Shown: positions 1 to 6,262 of the stretch, one piece after another
Numbering within the stretch: position 1 is the first letter of the stretch
Layout: each line of letters starts with the position of its first letter
Source: an uncultured Clostridia bacterium
Lineage (GTDB): Bacteria; Bacillota; Clostridia; UBA1381
DNA: 10,229 bases
Assembly (NCBI GenBank): GCA_944391635.1
Contig: CALXUL010000138.1
Location: 1-10,229, forward strand
Direction of reading: 5' to 3'
Notes under the pieces: model-generated
Seen by the model: only the letters and a program-made list of their open reading frames with translations
Database searches by the model: none
What the model was told of the DNA's origin: nothing
Translations under genes and position numbers: made by a program

Positions 1-252
1 CTTTATCTCATTTTATCAAAATCCCTTCGTGGGCACAAAAAAAATATTGTTATTCTTTTCGCTGTTACCTTCCTTGCAGGAATAATAATGCCTATATCTT
101 ATATGGCAATTAAAGGAACACTATTTACCGGTTACTGGGATACCTGGTTCTCAAAAAATATATACTTCTATATCTCCCAGCTCTTGATGCTTCTGGGCTT
201 AATTCTTGCTGCCACATCAAGATACATGTGGAGTTTAATATTCTGGAACTGA
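1..252 (+). CDS. C-terminal part of an unidentified integral membrane protein (5' end outside window)
   Basis: An open frame runs from base 1 to a TGA at 250-252, giving 83 residues without a start, so the gene begins upstream of the window. The visible part is very hydrophobic. One membrane segment lies at about residues 16-35 (IVILFAVTFLAGIIMPISYM), and a second at about 61-75 (ISQLLMLLGLILAAT). Between them is an aromatic-rich loop (FTGYWDTWFSKNIYFY), and a basic stretch (KSLRGHKK) sits before the first segment. The protein ends in an aromatic tail (WSLIFWN). I do not recognise the family. A strong terminator about 20 bp after the stop supports this as the true end of a transcription unit. 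It was missed by a 60-residue ATG-to-stop ORF search because no start codon is present. Coding status is likely; function is unknown. Confidence 0.7.
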   Translation, partial: LYLILSKSLRGHKKNIVILFAVTFLAGIIMPISYMAIKGTLFTGYWDTWFSKNIYFYISQLLMLLGLILAATSRYMWSLIFWN

Positions 253-272
253 TATTTTTCTCAGTTTAAACT

Positions 273-307
273 AAAAAACATTTCCTAATAAAAGGAAATG
301 TTTTTTT
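273..307 (+). terminator. Rho-independent terminator of the upstream membrane-protein gene
   Basis: Bases 273-286 and 293-306 form a perfect 14-bp inverted repeat (core ACATTTCCT / AGGAAATGT) with a 6-nt loop. The 3' arm ends in a run of seven T (301-307). The outer A-T pairs merge with the U-tract. It lies 20 bp after the stop at 252. The A-run on the 5' side could let it work in both directions. Confidence 0.85.
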
Positions 308-535
308 AACACAAATAAAAAAATGCCGCCAAAGAGAGAAGACGGCATTAGGGGAGAGTATTATATATAAAAGCCAGCCTGTTATCCAGCTTTTATACCA
401 ATTTTATATATATTATTATACCCACTATATTATGACAAAGTATTGCAATATAATTCTATTTTATTGCAAAAACTCCAATTTATGTATATATGAACGGATA
501 AATGTATTTTTGAATGCTTTTAGAACAAAATAAGA
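308..535. other. Non-coding stretch with two hairpins and paired TATTGCAA motifs
   Basis: No convincing gene is visible in this AT-rich stretch. It holds a GC-rich hairpin at 317-349 (listed separately), a purine run AGGGGAGAGTA at 350-360, and a 9-bp hairpin (366-374 pairing with 389-397, 14-nt loop). It also has two copies of TATTGCAA (441-448 and 462-469) spaced exactly 21 bp apart, which are also readable as an 8-bp inverted repeat (443-450 / 462-469). The two GC-containing hairpins stand out against the surrounding AT background. A small RNA, a repeated intergenic element or an operator are possible, but nothing here proves any of them. Confidence 0.4.
317..349 (-). terminator. Possible minus-strand intrinsic terminator with no matching gene
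   Basis: AATGCCG (322-328) pairs with CGGCATT (343-349), with one mismatch and one further pair inside. Read on the minus strand, the stem is followed by seven T (bases 323-317), which has the form of an intrinsic terminator. Read on the plus strand, it is followed by AGGGGAGAG and could not terminate. No minus-strand gene is visible between here and 683, so it may instead be part of an RNA element or a repeat. Confidence 0.35.
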
Positions 536-564
536 TTGACAGTATATCTCAAAAATGCTATACT
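536..564 (+). promoter_or_regulatory. Sigma-A promoter of the Ca2+-ATPase gene
   Basis: A perfect -35 TTGACA (536-541), a 17-bp spacer and a -10 TATACT (559-564) give a near-consensus housekeeping promoter. Transcription should start near 571, leaving a leader of about 110 nt before the ATG at 683. The leader contains its own terminator-like hairpin. Confidence 0.85.
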
Positions 565-570
565 TTTATT

Positions 571-682
571 TACCAATTATACCCATTGCCTAAAGAAGTG
601 GTGTTTGCGCTTTTTGCCTGAGCATAAATAATAATAACTCCTCTTTTTAAAGAGGCTTTTTCTATATTAAGGAGGTCCTTAA
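571..682 (+). promoter_or_regulatory. Structured 5' leader of the Ca2+-ATPase gene, candidate attenuator or riboswitch of unknown class
   Basis: Between the predicted start (about 571) and the ATG at 683 the RNA can form several hairpins. TTTGCGCT (605-612) pairs with AGCATAAA (621-628) with one mismatch. A terminator-like hairpin lies at 640-655 with a T-run. TTAAGG (667-672) pairs perfectly with CCTTAA (677-682), placing the Shine-Dalgarno AGGAGG in a small hairpin touching the start codon. In addition, CCTCTTT (640-646), the 5' arm of the terminator, can pair with AAGGAGG (669-675), the ribosome binding site. Mutually exclusive structures of this kind are typical of regulated leaders. I could not match the upstream part to a riboswitch class I know; it lacks the yybP-ykoY Mn2+ motif. 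Confidence 0.5.
640..661 (+). terminator. Terminator-like hairpin inside the Ca2+-ATPase leader
   Basis: CCTCTTT (640-646) and AAAGAGG (649-655) form a 7-bp stem, shortened in practice to allow a 4-nt loop. It is followed by C and then TTTTT (657-661). It sits 22 bp before the ATG and about 75 nt into the transcript, so it would act as a conditional terminator rather than an end-of-gene signal. The stem is fairly short and AT-rich, so its efficiency is uncertain. Confidence 0.5.
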
Positions 683-3316
683 ATGAACGAATATCTAAAA
701 AACACGGATGAGATTCTTGCGGAGCTTGACACCAGTCAAGACGGACTGTCCGAAGAAAACGCAAAAAAAAGACTTGAGAAATACGGATTAAATCAGCTGG
801 CCGAGGGCAAGCGTGAAAGCATTACCCAAAAATTCCTAAAAGAAATAAAAAACCCAATGATACTGGTACTTCTTGCCGCGGCTTTAGTGTCCGGAATAAC
901 TGCATATCTTGAAAACGAATCCTTTGCCGACGTTATTATAATACTTGCAGTAGTAGTAATTAACGCCTGTCTTGGAGTATTTCAGGAAAACAAAGCCGAA
1001 AAGGCGATTGCCGCGCTAAAGGAAATTACCGCTGCCGTTTCAAAGGTTATACGTTCGGGCACAATTCGCACAATTCCAAGCCGTGAGCTAACCGTCGGAG
1101 ATGTTATTGTCCTTGAAGCGGGCGATGCCGTTCCGGCAGACGCAAGAATTATTGAATGTGCAAGCCTTAAAACCGAGGAATCAGCACTGACCGGCGAATC
1201 TAATGCAGTAAGTAAAACTGACAGTGTATTATCTTCTGATGGCAACATATCGCTCGGTGACCGCAAGAACATGGTATATATGGGTTCAACTGTTGTTTAC
1301 GGGCGCGCCAAAGCTGTAGTCTGCGCTGTCGGTATGGATACAGAGATGGGCAAAATCGCCTCCGCAATCGAAAATGCGGCGGATGATACTACCCCGCTTC
1401 AAAAAAAACTTTCCCAGCTATCTAAAATTCTCAGTTTTCTTGTGCTGGGCATATGCGCCGTTATTTTTGCCGCCGACCTCTTGCGCGCGTATCCCGATAT
1501 CACAGCCCCCAGAATCCTTGACACATTCATGATAGCCGTAAGCCTTGCTGTTGCAGCTATACCTGAAGGGCTTGCCGCGGTTGTTACTATTGTACTTTCT
1601 ATCGGCGTAACAAACATGTCCAAAAAAAGCGCGGTTATCCGCCGGCTTACCGCAGTTGAAACCCTTGGCTGCACCGATGTTATCTGCTCGGACAAAACCG
1701 GAACTCTTACAAAAAATAAAATGACGGTTGTTAAAAGAATCAGTATAGATGAACAAAAACTTGCAGCGGCAATGGCTTTATGCTCTGACGCCGAACCGGA
1801 CGAGAGCGGCGCGGCGGCTGGCGAGCCTACCGAATGTGCGCTTGTTGATGATGCTGCGCTTCTTAATATGCCAAAATCCGCGCTTAAAGAGCAATATCCA
1901 AGAATAGGTGAAATCCCGTTTGATTCCGAACGTAAAATGATGACTACCCTCCACCACGAAAAGGATTCTGATCAGATTATACAATTTACTAAAGGCGCAC
2001 CCGATACAGTGCTGTCGCGGTGTTGCAGTGAAATAGATGAATCCGGCAACATAATTGATTTAACCGAAGATAGAAAACACCAAATCATTCAAGAAAACAA
2101 AGCTCTTGCAGATTCAGCTCTAAGAGTTTTATGCGCAGCAATGCGTATATGGGATGAACAGCCGGAGGATATGACATCAGATAACCTTGAAACAAATCTT
2201 TGTTATATTGGACTTTCTGCAATGGCTGACCCGGTGCGCCCCGAAGCAAAGGCTGCCATCCGCGAATGCCGCAGCGCAGGCATCCGTCCTGTTATGATTA
2301 CCGGAGATCACCGTGATACTGCCGTTGCAATAGCTAAAGAGTTAGGGATTATTAAATCTGCATCTGAGGCTGTTACTGGTGCTGACCTTGACAACATGTC
2401 GGATGATGAACTCATAAAGAAAATTGATAAGATATTTGTATATGCAAGAGTCCGTCCCGAACATAAAACAAGGATTGTTAATGCCTGGCGCTCAAAAGGT
2501 AAAATAGTAGCAATGACCGGCGACGGAGTAAATGACGCACCGGCTATCAAAAGTGCAGATATAGGCGTAGGTATGGGAATTACAGGCACAGATGTTACAA
2601 AGAATGTTGCGGACATGGTGCTTGCGGATGATAACTTTGCCACAATAGTGCTTGCCGTATCACAGGGGCGCAGGATATATGATAACATCCGAAAAGCCAT
2701 ACAGTTCCTGCTGTCCTCAAACCTTGCAGAGGTGCTTGCCATTTTCTCAGCCACAATGCTTGGTTTTACAATACTAAAACCAGTACACCTGTTATGGATA
2801 AACCTTATTACCGACAGTCTGCCGGCACTTGCACTCGGCACCGAAGATGCCGAACCTGACATTATGCGCCGTCCGCCCAGACCCTCTTCCGAAGGGATTT
2901 TTGCCGGCGGAATGGGCATTGATATCGCGATACAAGGCGCAGTTATTACACTGCTTACACTTATTTCGTACTTTATCGGTCACCGCATAGAATCCGGGCT
3001 TTGGGAAATTGCAGACAGCCTTGACGGTATGAGCATGGCTTTCCTCACACTGTCTTTGGTTGAGGTTTTCCATTCCTTTAACATGCGTTCAAGGCGTGAA
3101 TCTCTTTTTTCAATAGGTCTTAAAAACAAGCTTTTAAACCTCGCCGCGCTCGGTTCACTTATTGCAACCGCAGCTGTGCTATATATCCCTCCGCTTAGGG
3201 CAGCATTTGGTTTCGAGTATATTTCACTGTTTGAATTTATTATTGCGGCATTAATCGCGGTATTAATAATACCAATTATAGAATTGATTAAATTTGTTCA
3301 AAGGCGTATGTCATAA
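683..3316 (+). CDS. Calcium-translocating P-type ATPase (P2A type, SERCA/LMCA1-like)
   Basis: This 877-residue membrane pump uses ATP to move a cation, most likely Ca2+, out of the cytoplasm. The start is fixed by GGAGGT (671-676), 6 bp before ATG. An N-terminal cation-ATPase domain (about 1-55) precedes M1-M2 (about 57-105). The actuator loop has TGES at 170-173. M4 carries PEGL at 294-297. The phosphorylated aspartate is D337 in DKTGT, nucleotide-binding KGAPD is at 437-441, and the hinge TGDGVND has D614 and D618. Six membrane segments follow (about 665-870). Residues matching the SERCA Ca2+ ligands are all visible: E295 (M4), N680 and E683 (M5), N707, T710 and D711 (M6) and E794 (M8). The M8 Glu suggests both Ca2+ sites could form. 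The gene is monocistronic, with its own promoter, leader and terminator. Some relatives export Mn2+, so the ion is an inference from residues, not proven. Confidence 0.93.
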   Translation: MNEYLKNTDEILAELDTSQDGLSEENAKKRLEKYGLNQLAEGKRESITQKFLKEIKNPMILVLLAAALVSGITAYLENESFADVIIILAVVVINACLGVFQENKAEKAIAALKEITAAVSKVIRSGTIRTIPSRELTVGDVIVLEAGDAVPADARIIECASLKTEESALTGESNAVSKTDSVLSSDGNISLGDRKNMVYMGSTVVYGRAKAVVCAVGMDTEMGKIASAIENAADDTTPLQKKLSQLSKILSFLVLGICAVIFAADLLRAYPDITAPRILDTFMIAVSLAVAAIPEGLAAVVTIVLSIGVTNMSKKSAVIRRLTAVETLGCTDVICSDKTGTLTKNKMTVVKRISIDEQKLAAAMALCSDAEPDESGAAAGEPTECALVDDAALLNMPKSALKEQYPRIGEIPFDSERKMMTTLHHEKDSDQIIQFTKGAPDTVLSRCCSEIDESGNIIDLTEDRKHQIIQENKALADSALRVLCAAMRIWDEQPEDMTSDNLETNLCYIGLSAMADPVRPEAKAAIRECRSAGIRPVMITGDHRDTAVAIAKELGIIKSASEAVTGADLDNMSDDELIKKIDKIFVYARVRPEHKTRIVNAWRSKGKIVAMTGDGVNDAPAIKSADIGVGMGITGTDVTKNVADMVLADDNFATIVLAVSQGRRIYDNIRKAIQFLLSSNLAEVLAIFSATMLGFTILKPVHLLWINLITDSLPALALGTEDAEPDIMRRPPRPSSEGIFAGGMGIDIAIQGAVITLLTLISYFIGHRIESGLWEIADSLDGMSMAFLTLSLVEVFHSFNMRSRRESLFSIGLKNKLLNLAALGSLIATAAVLYIPPLRAAFGFEYISLFEFIIAALIAVLIIPIIELIKFVQRRMS

Positions 3317-3319
3317 TAC

Positions 3320-3367
3320 AAAAACCCCGTATATCAATCAACCTGATATACGGGGAATTTTTTATTT
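3320..3367. terminator. Bidirectional terminator between convergent genes
   Basis: CCCCGTATATCA (3325-3336) and TGATATACGGGG (3344-3355) form a perfect 12-bp stem with a 7-nt loop. On the plus strand AATTTTTTATTTT follows. On the minus strand the stem is followed by TTTTTG from the A-run at 3320-3324. It lies 8 bp after the ATPase stop and 17 bp from the stop end of the convergent peptidase gene, so it can serve both. Confidence 0.9.
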
Positions 3368-3372
3368 TAATA

Positions 3373-4917
3373 TTAACCGCCGAGATATGTCATATGCATA
3401 TAATCTTTTGCATATCCGTCGCCCCAGGCGTTCCCGCCCCAAAGCCAGCCGTATTTTGCAAAAGTCCTTACCACTATCCCATCGGGGGTTATGGAATATG
3501 GGTTCTCATAAGGCTCCCACAGCGTGCCCGTAAGCGCTCTTCCGGTAGGTGAAACATAATAGTTCTCATTGTAGTTTATATCTATACACGTACCGAAACT
3601 ATGCTGTGACTGCGAACCGCCAAGAGTATTTCGCCAATTGTATCCGCCTATATCCTTTATGGGGAATTGACTGTCATCCTCAAAAATCTCGGTAAATATT
3701 GCCACTACATCATCAGCCAGGTTCTTATTCACCGTAACCGACTGTTTAGACGCGTACTTTGTGCCGTCAGATGCAAGTTTCCATACCGGAACGGTAACCG
3801 TCTGCATCATTGCAGCCGCTTCTTCAGCCGTTGCGAAGCACTCGCCGCCGTTAAATACCCGCGCTCTTTTTGCCGCAGTTTCCGACGCGCTTACCGACGA
3901 TGTTTTATATGGTTTTTTATATGTTATGCTAACCGGATCGGAATAAACCATCCGCCCATCTTCGTATTCATCCGCAACAATTATCGTATAATCTTCCGAA
4001 TCAACAAAATAATCCGTACCTATATAAACTGAATTTCCAAGCGTGGAAAGCTCATCTACCAAATCATAAGATGTATCTTTAACTATAATATAATGCTTTA
4101 CCGCATCTTCCGACGCCTCAAAATTTATCCCGAAATTTCCTTCCTTCTGCATCCCCTGCTCAGGCGATGTGATTTGCGGTTTATCAAGCCCGTCTATACC
4201 TTCCATAAGCGAACTGTAAATCTTTCCAATACATGTTATAAGCTGCGCTCTGGTCGCATCATTATGCGGTGCAATCAGCGTTTCATCTTCGCCGCTTATA
4301 TATCCGTTTGCGACCGCCTGTGCAAGATACATATATATCCTTGAGTCTGCATCGGCAAAATCCTCATACCCCGCGGACATTTCCAAGTCATCCATTGTAA
4401 GCGTATACTGTATCCCGGATTTTTCAAGCATACTCATAATTCCATATATCATATCCTGTCTGGTCATTATCCCGGTAGGGTCAAATTTCCCCTCCGCCGC
4501 TGTTGCAATCAGCCCCAGAGAATATGCCGTCTGCACATCAAGAGACTCACAGTCGTCATAGGGCGCATCCACCAATTCTATCGCCGAATCGTCTATGCCG
4601 TTTATGAGCTTATATATCGGAACTATCATCTCACAGTATTCAAGGCGGGTAAGAGGTCCGGACAAATTATTCCTTGCTATCGACATAGGTATAAACCCCG
4701 CCGCATTTAGAACATCAAATCCCTCTTTTGCCCAGCCCGGCAAATCCGCACGGCTGTCAAGCTGCGTATCTTCTTGCGCACCTTCCGCCGGCTCATTCCC
4801 CGTTAATATTTCAAGCTTTTTTGTTTCTGCCCATACGTCGTCCGCCGCAAACGCACTCATAGTGCCGCCTGTCAGCAATGCCGCAACAAGCAGTAAAAGC
4901 GTGATTTTCTTCATCAT
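3373..4917 (-). CDS. Secreted SLH-domain protein with C-terminal M15/VanY-type peptidase domain
   Basis: This 514-residue exported protein is probably a cell-wall DD- or LD-peptidase anchored by SLH repeats. A signal peptide covers about residues 1-24 (KK, then a Leu/Ala-rich core, cleavage after AFA). Three SLH-like repeats follow at about 57-105, 113-165 and 185-240; the second has the typical FDP...TRQD pattern. Residues 250-340 look like a beta-sandwich (Fn3/Ig-like) spacer. The C-terminal domain has the M15 zinc motif SQHSFGTCIDIN (H439, D446) and a terminal WGG...DYMHM with D505 and H508, close to the Peptidase_M15_4 pattern. The usual HFE is HMT here. Two ATGs are adjacent: AGGTGG (minus strand, 4926-4921) lies only 3 bp from the first but 6 bp from the second (4914), so the second is the likelier start. 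The gene is monocistronic with its own promoter. Confidence 0.88.
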   Translation of the reverse strand: MMKKITLLLLVAALLTGGTMSAFAADDVWAETKKLEILTGNEPAEGAQEDTQLDSRADLPGWAKEGFDVLNAAGFIPMSIARNNLSGPLTRLEYCEMIVPIYKLINGIDDSAIELVDAPYDDCESLDVQTAYSLGLIATAAEGKFDPTGIMTRQDMIYGIMSMLEKSGIQYTLTMDDLEMSAGYEDFADADSRIYMYLAQAVANGYISGEDETLIAPHNDATRAQLITCIGKIYSSLMEGIDGLDKPQITSPEQGMQKEGNFGINFEASEDAVKHYIIVKDTSYDLVDELSTLGNSVYIGTDYFVDSEDYTIIVADEYEDGRMVYSDPVSITYKKPYKTSSVSASETAAKRARVFNGGECFATAEEAAAMMQTVTVPVWKLASDGTKYASKQSVTVNKNLADDVVAIFTEIFEDDSQFPIKDIGGYNWRNTLGGSQSQHSFGTCIDINYNENYYVSPTGRALTGTLWEPYENPYSITPDGIVVRTFAKYGWLWGGNAWGDGYAKDYMHMTYLGG

Positions 4918-4949
4918 GCACCACCTGCCTAAAAATTTGCACAGTTCAT

Positions 4950-4978
4950 ATTATAGCACTCTTTTATCAAAGGGTCAA
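4950..4978 (-). promoter_or_regulatory. Sigma-A promoter of the SLH/M15 peptidase gene
   Basis: On the minus strand, TTGACC (4978-4973) is followed after 17 bp by a perfect TATAAT (4955-4950). Transcription would start near 4943, giving a short leader of about 25 nt with no room for a riboswitch. The -35 sits inside a small palindrome, AAAGG-GTCAA-CCTTT (4970-4984), which could be an operator, though this is weak evidence. Confidence 0.85.
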
Positions 4979-5064
4979 CCTTTAAAAATTTAATATTTTG
5001 TAAATTTCAAGTGTTCGTCCTGTGAACTTCAAAACAAAAAATATACGTTTTTTTATGAAAATCC

Positions 5065-5093
5065 TTGACAACACTCTTTATATTTAGTATACT
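5065..5093 (+). promoter_or_regulatory. Sigma-A promoter of the ABC transporter operon
   Basis: A perfect -35 TTGACA (5065-5070), a 17-bp spacer and TATACT (5088-5093) match the design of the ATPase promoter. Transcription should start near 5100, with a leader of about 115 nt before the ATG at 5216. The promoter is divergent from the peptidase promoter, and their -35 boxes are about 86 bp apart. Confidence 0.85.
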
Positions 5094-5099
5094 GTATAT

Positions 5100-5199
5100 C
5101 AGAGCAGATTAGTTTTTAGAATAGACGAGATGAGGCAAAATTTAATTATGCCTTTAATATTCTTTTGCGGTATCTGCCCTCAAAAGAATTTTTTATTTT
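5100..5199 (+). promoter_or_regulatory. Structured leader of the ABC transporter operon, candidate attenuator of unknown class
   Basis: The leader RNA can form a hairpin from AGGCAAAAT (5133-5141) and ATTATGCCT (5145-5153), with one mismatch, followed by the terminator hairpin at 5159-5189. GCAGAT (5104-5109), at the very 5' end, is complementary to ATCTGC (5172-5177) in the terminator loop, so a long-range stem or pseudoknot is possible. No T-box sequence (AGGGTGGNACCGCG) is present. There is no Trp-rich leader peptide, although related TrpXYZ systems import tryptophan. A 23-codon frame from ATG 5130 to TAA 5199-5201 exists but lacks a good ribosome binding site. The ligand or signal is unknown. 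Confidence 0.45.
5159..5196 (+). terminator. Terminator hairpin in the leader of the ABC operon
   Basis: ATTCTTTTG (5159-5167) pairs with CAAAAGAAT (5181-5189), 9 bp with a 13-nt loop, followed by a long T-rich tract (5189-5194 and 5196-5199). It ends just before the Shine-Dalgarno at 5200-5207. This position, between promoter and first gene, implies conditional termination. Confidence 0.65.
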
Positions 5200-5215
5200 A
5201 AGGAGAGATGAGAAA

Positions 5216-6198
5216 ATGAAAAGAATGATTACAGGAATTATTGCAGGTGTTATGGCAGTCGGGCTTCTTGGCGGCTGCGGCGAACAGGGCGGAGAAAAGG
5301 TTTATAAAATCGGCGTGACCCAGATTTCCGACCATCCGTCGCTTGATAACTGCCGCGAAGGGTTTATAGCCGGGCTTTCGGAGGCAGGATATGTTGAGGG
5401 CGAAAATATTGAAATAGATTTCCAGTCAGCACAGGACGTCCCGTCGGTGGCTTCTCAGATAGCTCAGAACTTTGCCTCGACCGGCAAAGACCTTGTATGC
5501 GGTATCGCAACACCGTCTGCACAAGCTCTTTATACCGCCTGCTATGATAAAGGCATCCCGGTAATATTTAACGCCGTTTCCGACCCGGTAGAAGCAAAGC
5601 TTGCCGTTTCAGAAACAGAAGCTATGGACGGGGTAACCGGTGTATCCGATGCACTTCCGGTAGAAGACCAGCTTAAATTAATACGTGCATTCCTGCCCGA
5701 TGCAAAAACCATAGGTATTTTATATACGACAAGCGAGGCAAACTCGGTAAGTACGCTTGCGGAATACAAAGAATTTGCTCCGAAATACGGGTTTGAGATA
5801 GTGGATACCGGCGTCGGCACAAAAGCAGAAATACCTCAGGCAGCGGACATACTCGTTTCAAAGGTTGACTGCATCTCTAATATGACCGACAATGCAGTAG
5901 TTGCATCACTTTCGGTACTGCTCGAAAAGCCGCAGCCGCAAATATCCCGGTATTTGGTTCGGAAGAAGAACAGGTTAAAAACGGATGCATTGCCGCAGCC
6001 GGACTTGACTATTTTGCACTTGGTAAGGAAACCGGACTTATTGCAGCAGAGGTTCTCGGCGGCAAAGATATTTCCGAGATACCCTATAAAACAATCAAAG
6101 ACAGTATTATAACCGTCAATTCCGATGTTGCCCAAACTCTCGGTATCACAATTCCGGAAGATATAAGCGCATCAGCAGTTGACGTTGCTTCAAACTAA
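5216..6198 (+). pseudogene. ABC transporter substrate-binding lipoprotein (TrpX/COG2984 family), frameshifted near 5925-5928
   Basis: This is the extracellular solute-binding lipoprotein of the transporter encoded with the next two genes. The start is ATG 5216 with AAGGAGAG (5200-5207), 8 bp upstream; an upstream in-frame TTG at 5165 lies inside the terminator stem and is rejected. The signal sequence ends in lipobox LGGC with Cys21. The body matches the TrpX-like family: YKIGVTQISDHPSLD near residue 30, SEAGYVEGENIEIDFQSAQ, and the ATPSAQAL region. After E237 the frame changes. Codon 238 onward in frame 1 is nonsense and stops at 6110-6112. Frame 3 from 5929 continues the family sequence (NIPVFGSEEEQVKNG, GLDYFALGKETG, ending DVASN before TAA 6196-6198). 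One missing A in the GAAAAG run explains this; restored, the protein would be about 327 residues. It could be a true mutation or a sequencing error. The substrate is likely a small amino-acid-like compound, not proven. Confidence 0.85.
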
Positions 6199-6209
6199 AT
6201 CTTAACAGA

Positions 6210-6244
6210 AACTGACCGGGGCATATAATGCTCGGTCAGTTTTA
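6210..6244 (+). terminator. Intercistronic hairpin, weak terminator between lipoprotein and permease
   Basis: AACTGACCG (6210-6218) pairs with CGGTCAGTT (6233-6241). An inner GCAT/ATGC pairing (6221-6224 / 6228-6231) extends the stem. Only a short T-run follows (6240-6243, then A). It lies in the 64-bp gap between the lipoprotein and permease genes. Such hairpins commonly lower expression of the membrane part relative to the abundant binding protein by partial termination or 3'-end stabilisation; that role is inferred here. Confidence 0.6.
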
Positions 6245-6262
6245 GCACATTATGGAGGTTAT

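Noticed and set aside
350..360. AGGGGAGAGTA as the GGGGAGUAG part of a yybP-ykoY Mn2+ riboswitch for the P-type ATPase
   Set aside because: It lies upstream of the strong promoter at 536-564, so it would not be in that transcript, and the rest of the motif is not recognisable.
597..620. GTG-initiated mini-frame (VVFALFA) in the ATPase leader
   Set aside because: It has only seven codons and a weak upstream purine stretch, with nothing to support translation.
2308..2919. 203-residue minus-strand open frame inside the ATPase gene
   Set aside because: It is antisense to the highly conserved hinge and M5-M6 region. Its Ser/Ile/Ala-rich composition is typical of a shadow frame, and no ribosome binding site or promoter was seen.
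5130..5201. 23-codon frame in the ABC operon leader as a regulatory leader peptide
   Set aside because: There is no Shine-Dalgarno before ATG 5130, there are no Trp codons or tandem codons of one amino acid, and the frame runs through the terminator into the next ribosome binding site.
5165..5215. Upstream TTG start adding 17 residues to the ABC lipoprotein
   Set aside because: The TTG lies inside the terminator stem, has no ribosome binding site, and would place charged residues before the signal peptide. ATG 5216 has a proper site and a normal lipoprotein leader.
5921..5930. Programmed -1 frameshift in the lipoprotein gene
   Set aside because: The site C GAA AAG does not allow good re-pairing of both tRNAs and no downstream stimulatory structure stands out. 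Recoding is not known for this family, so a plain one-base deletion or read error is simpler.
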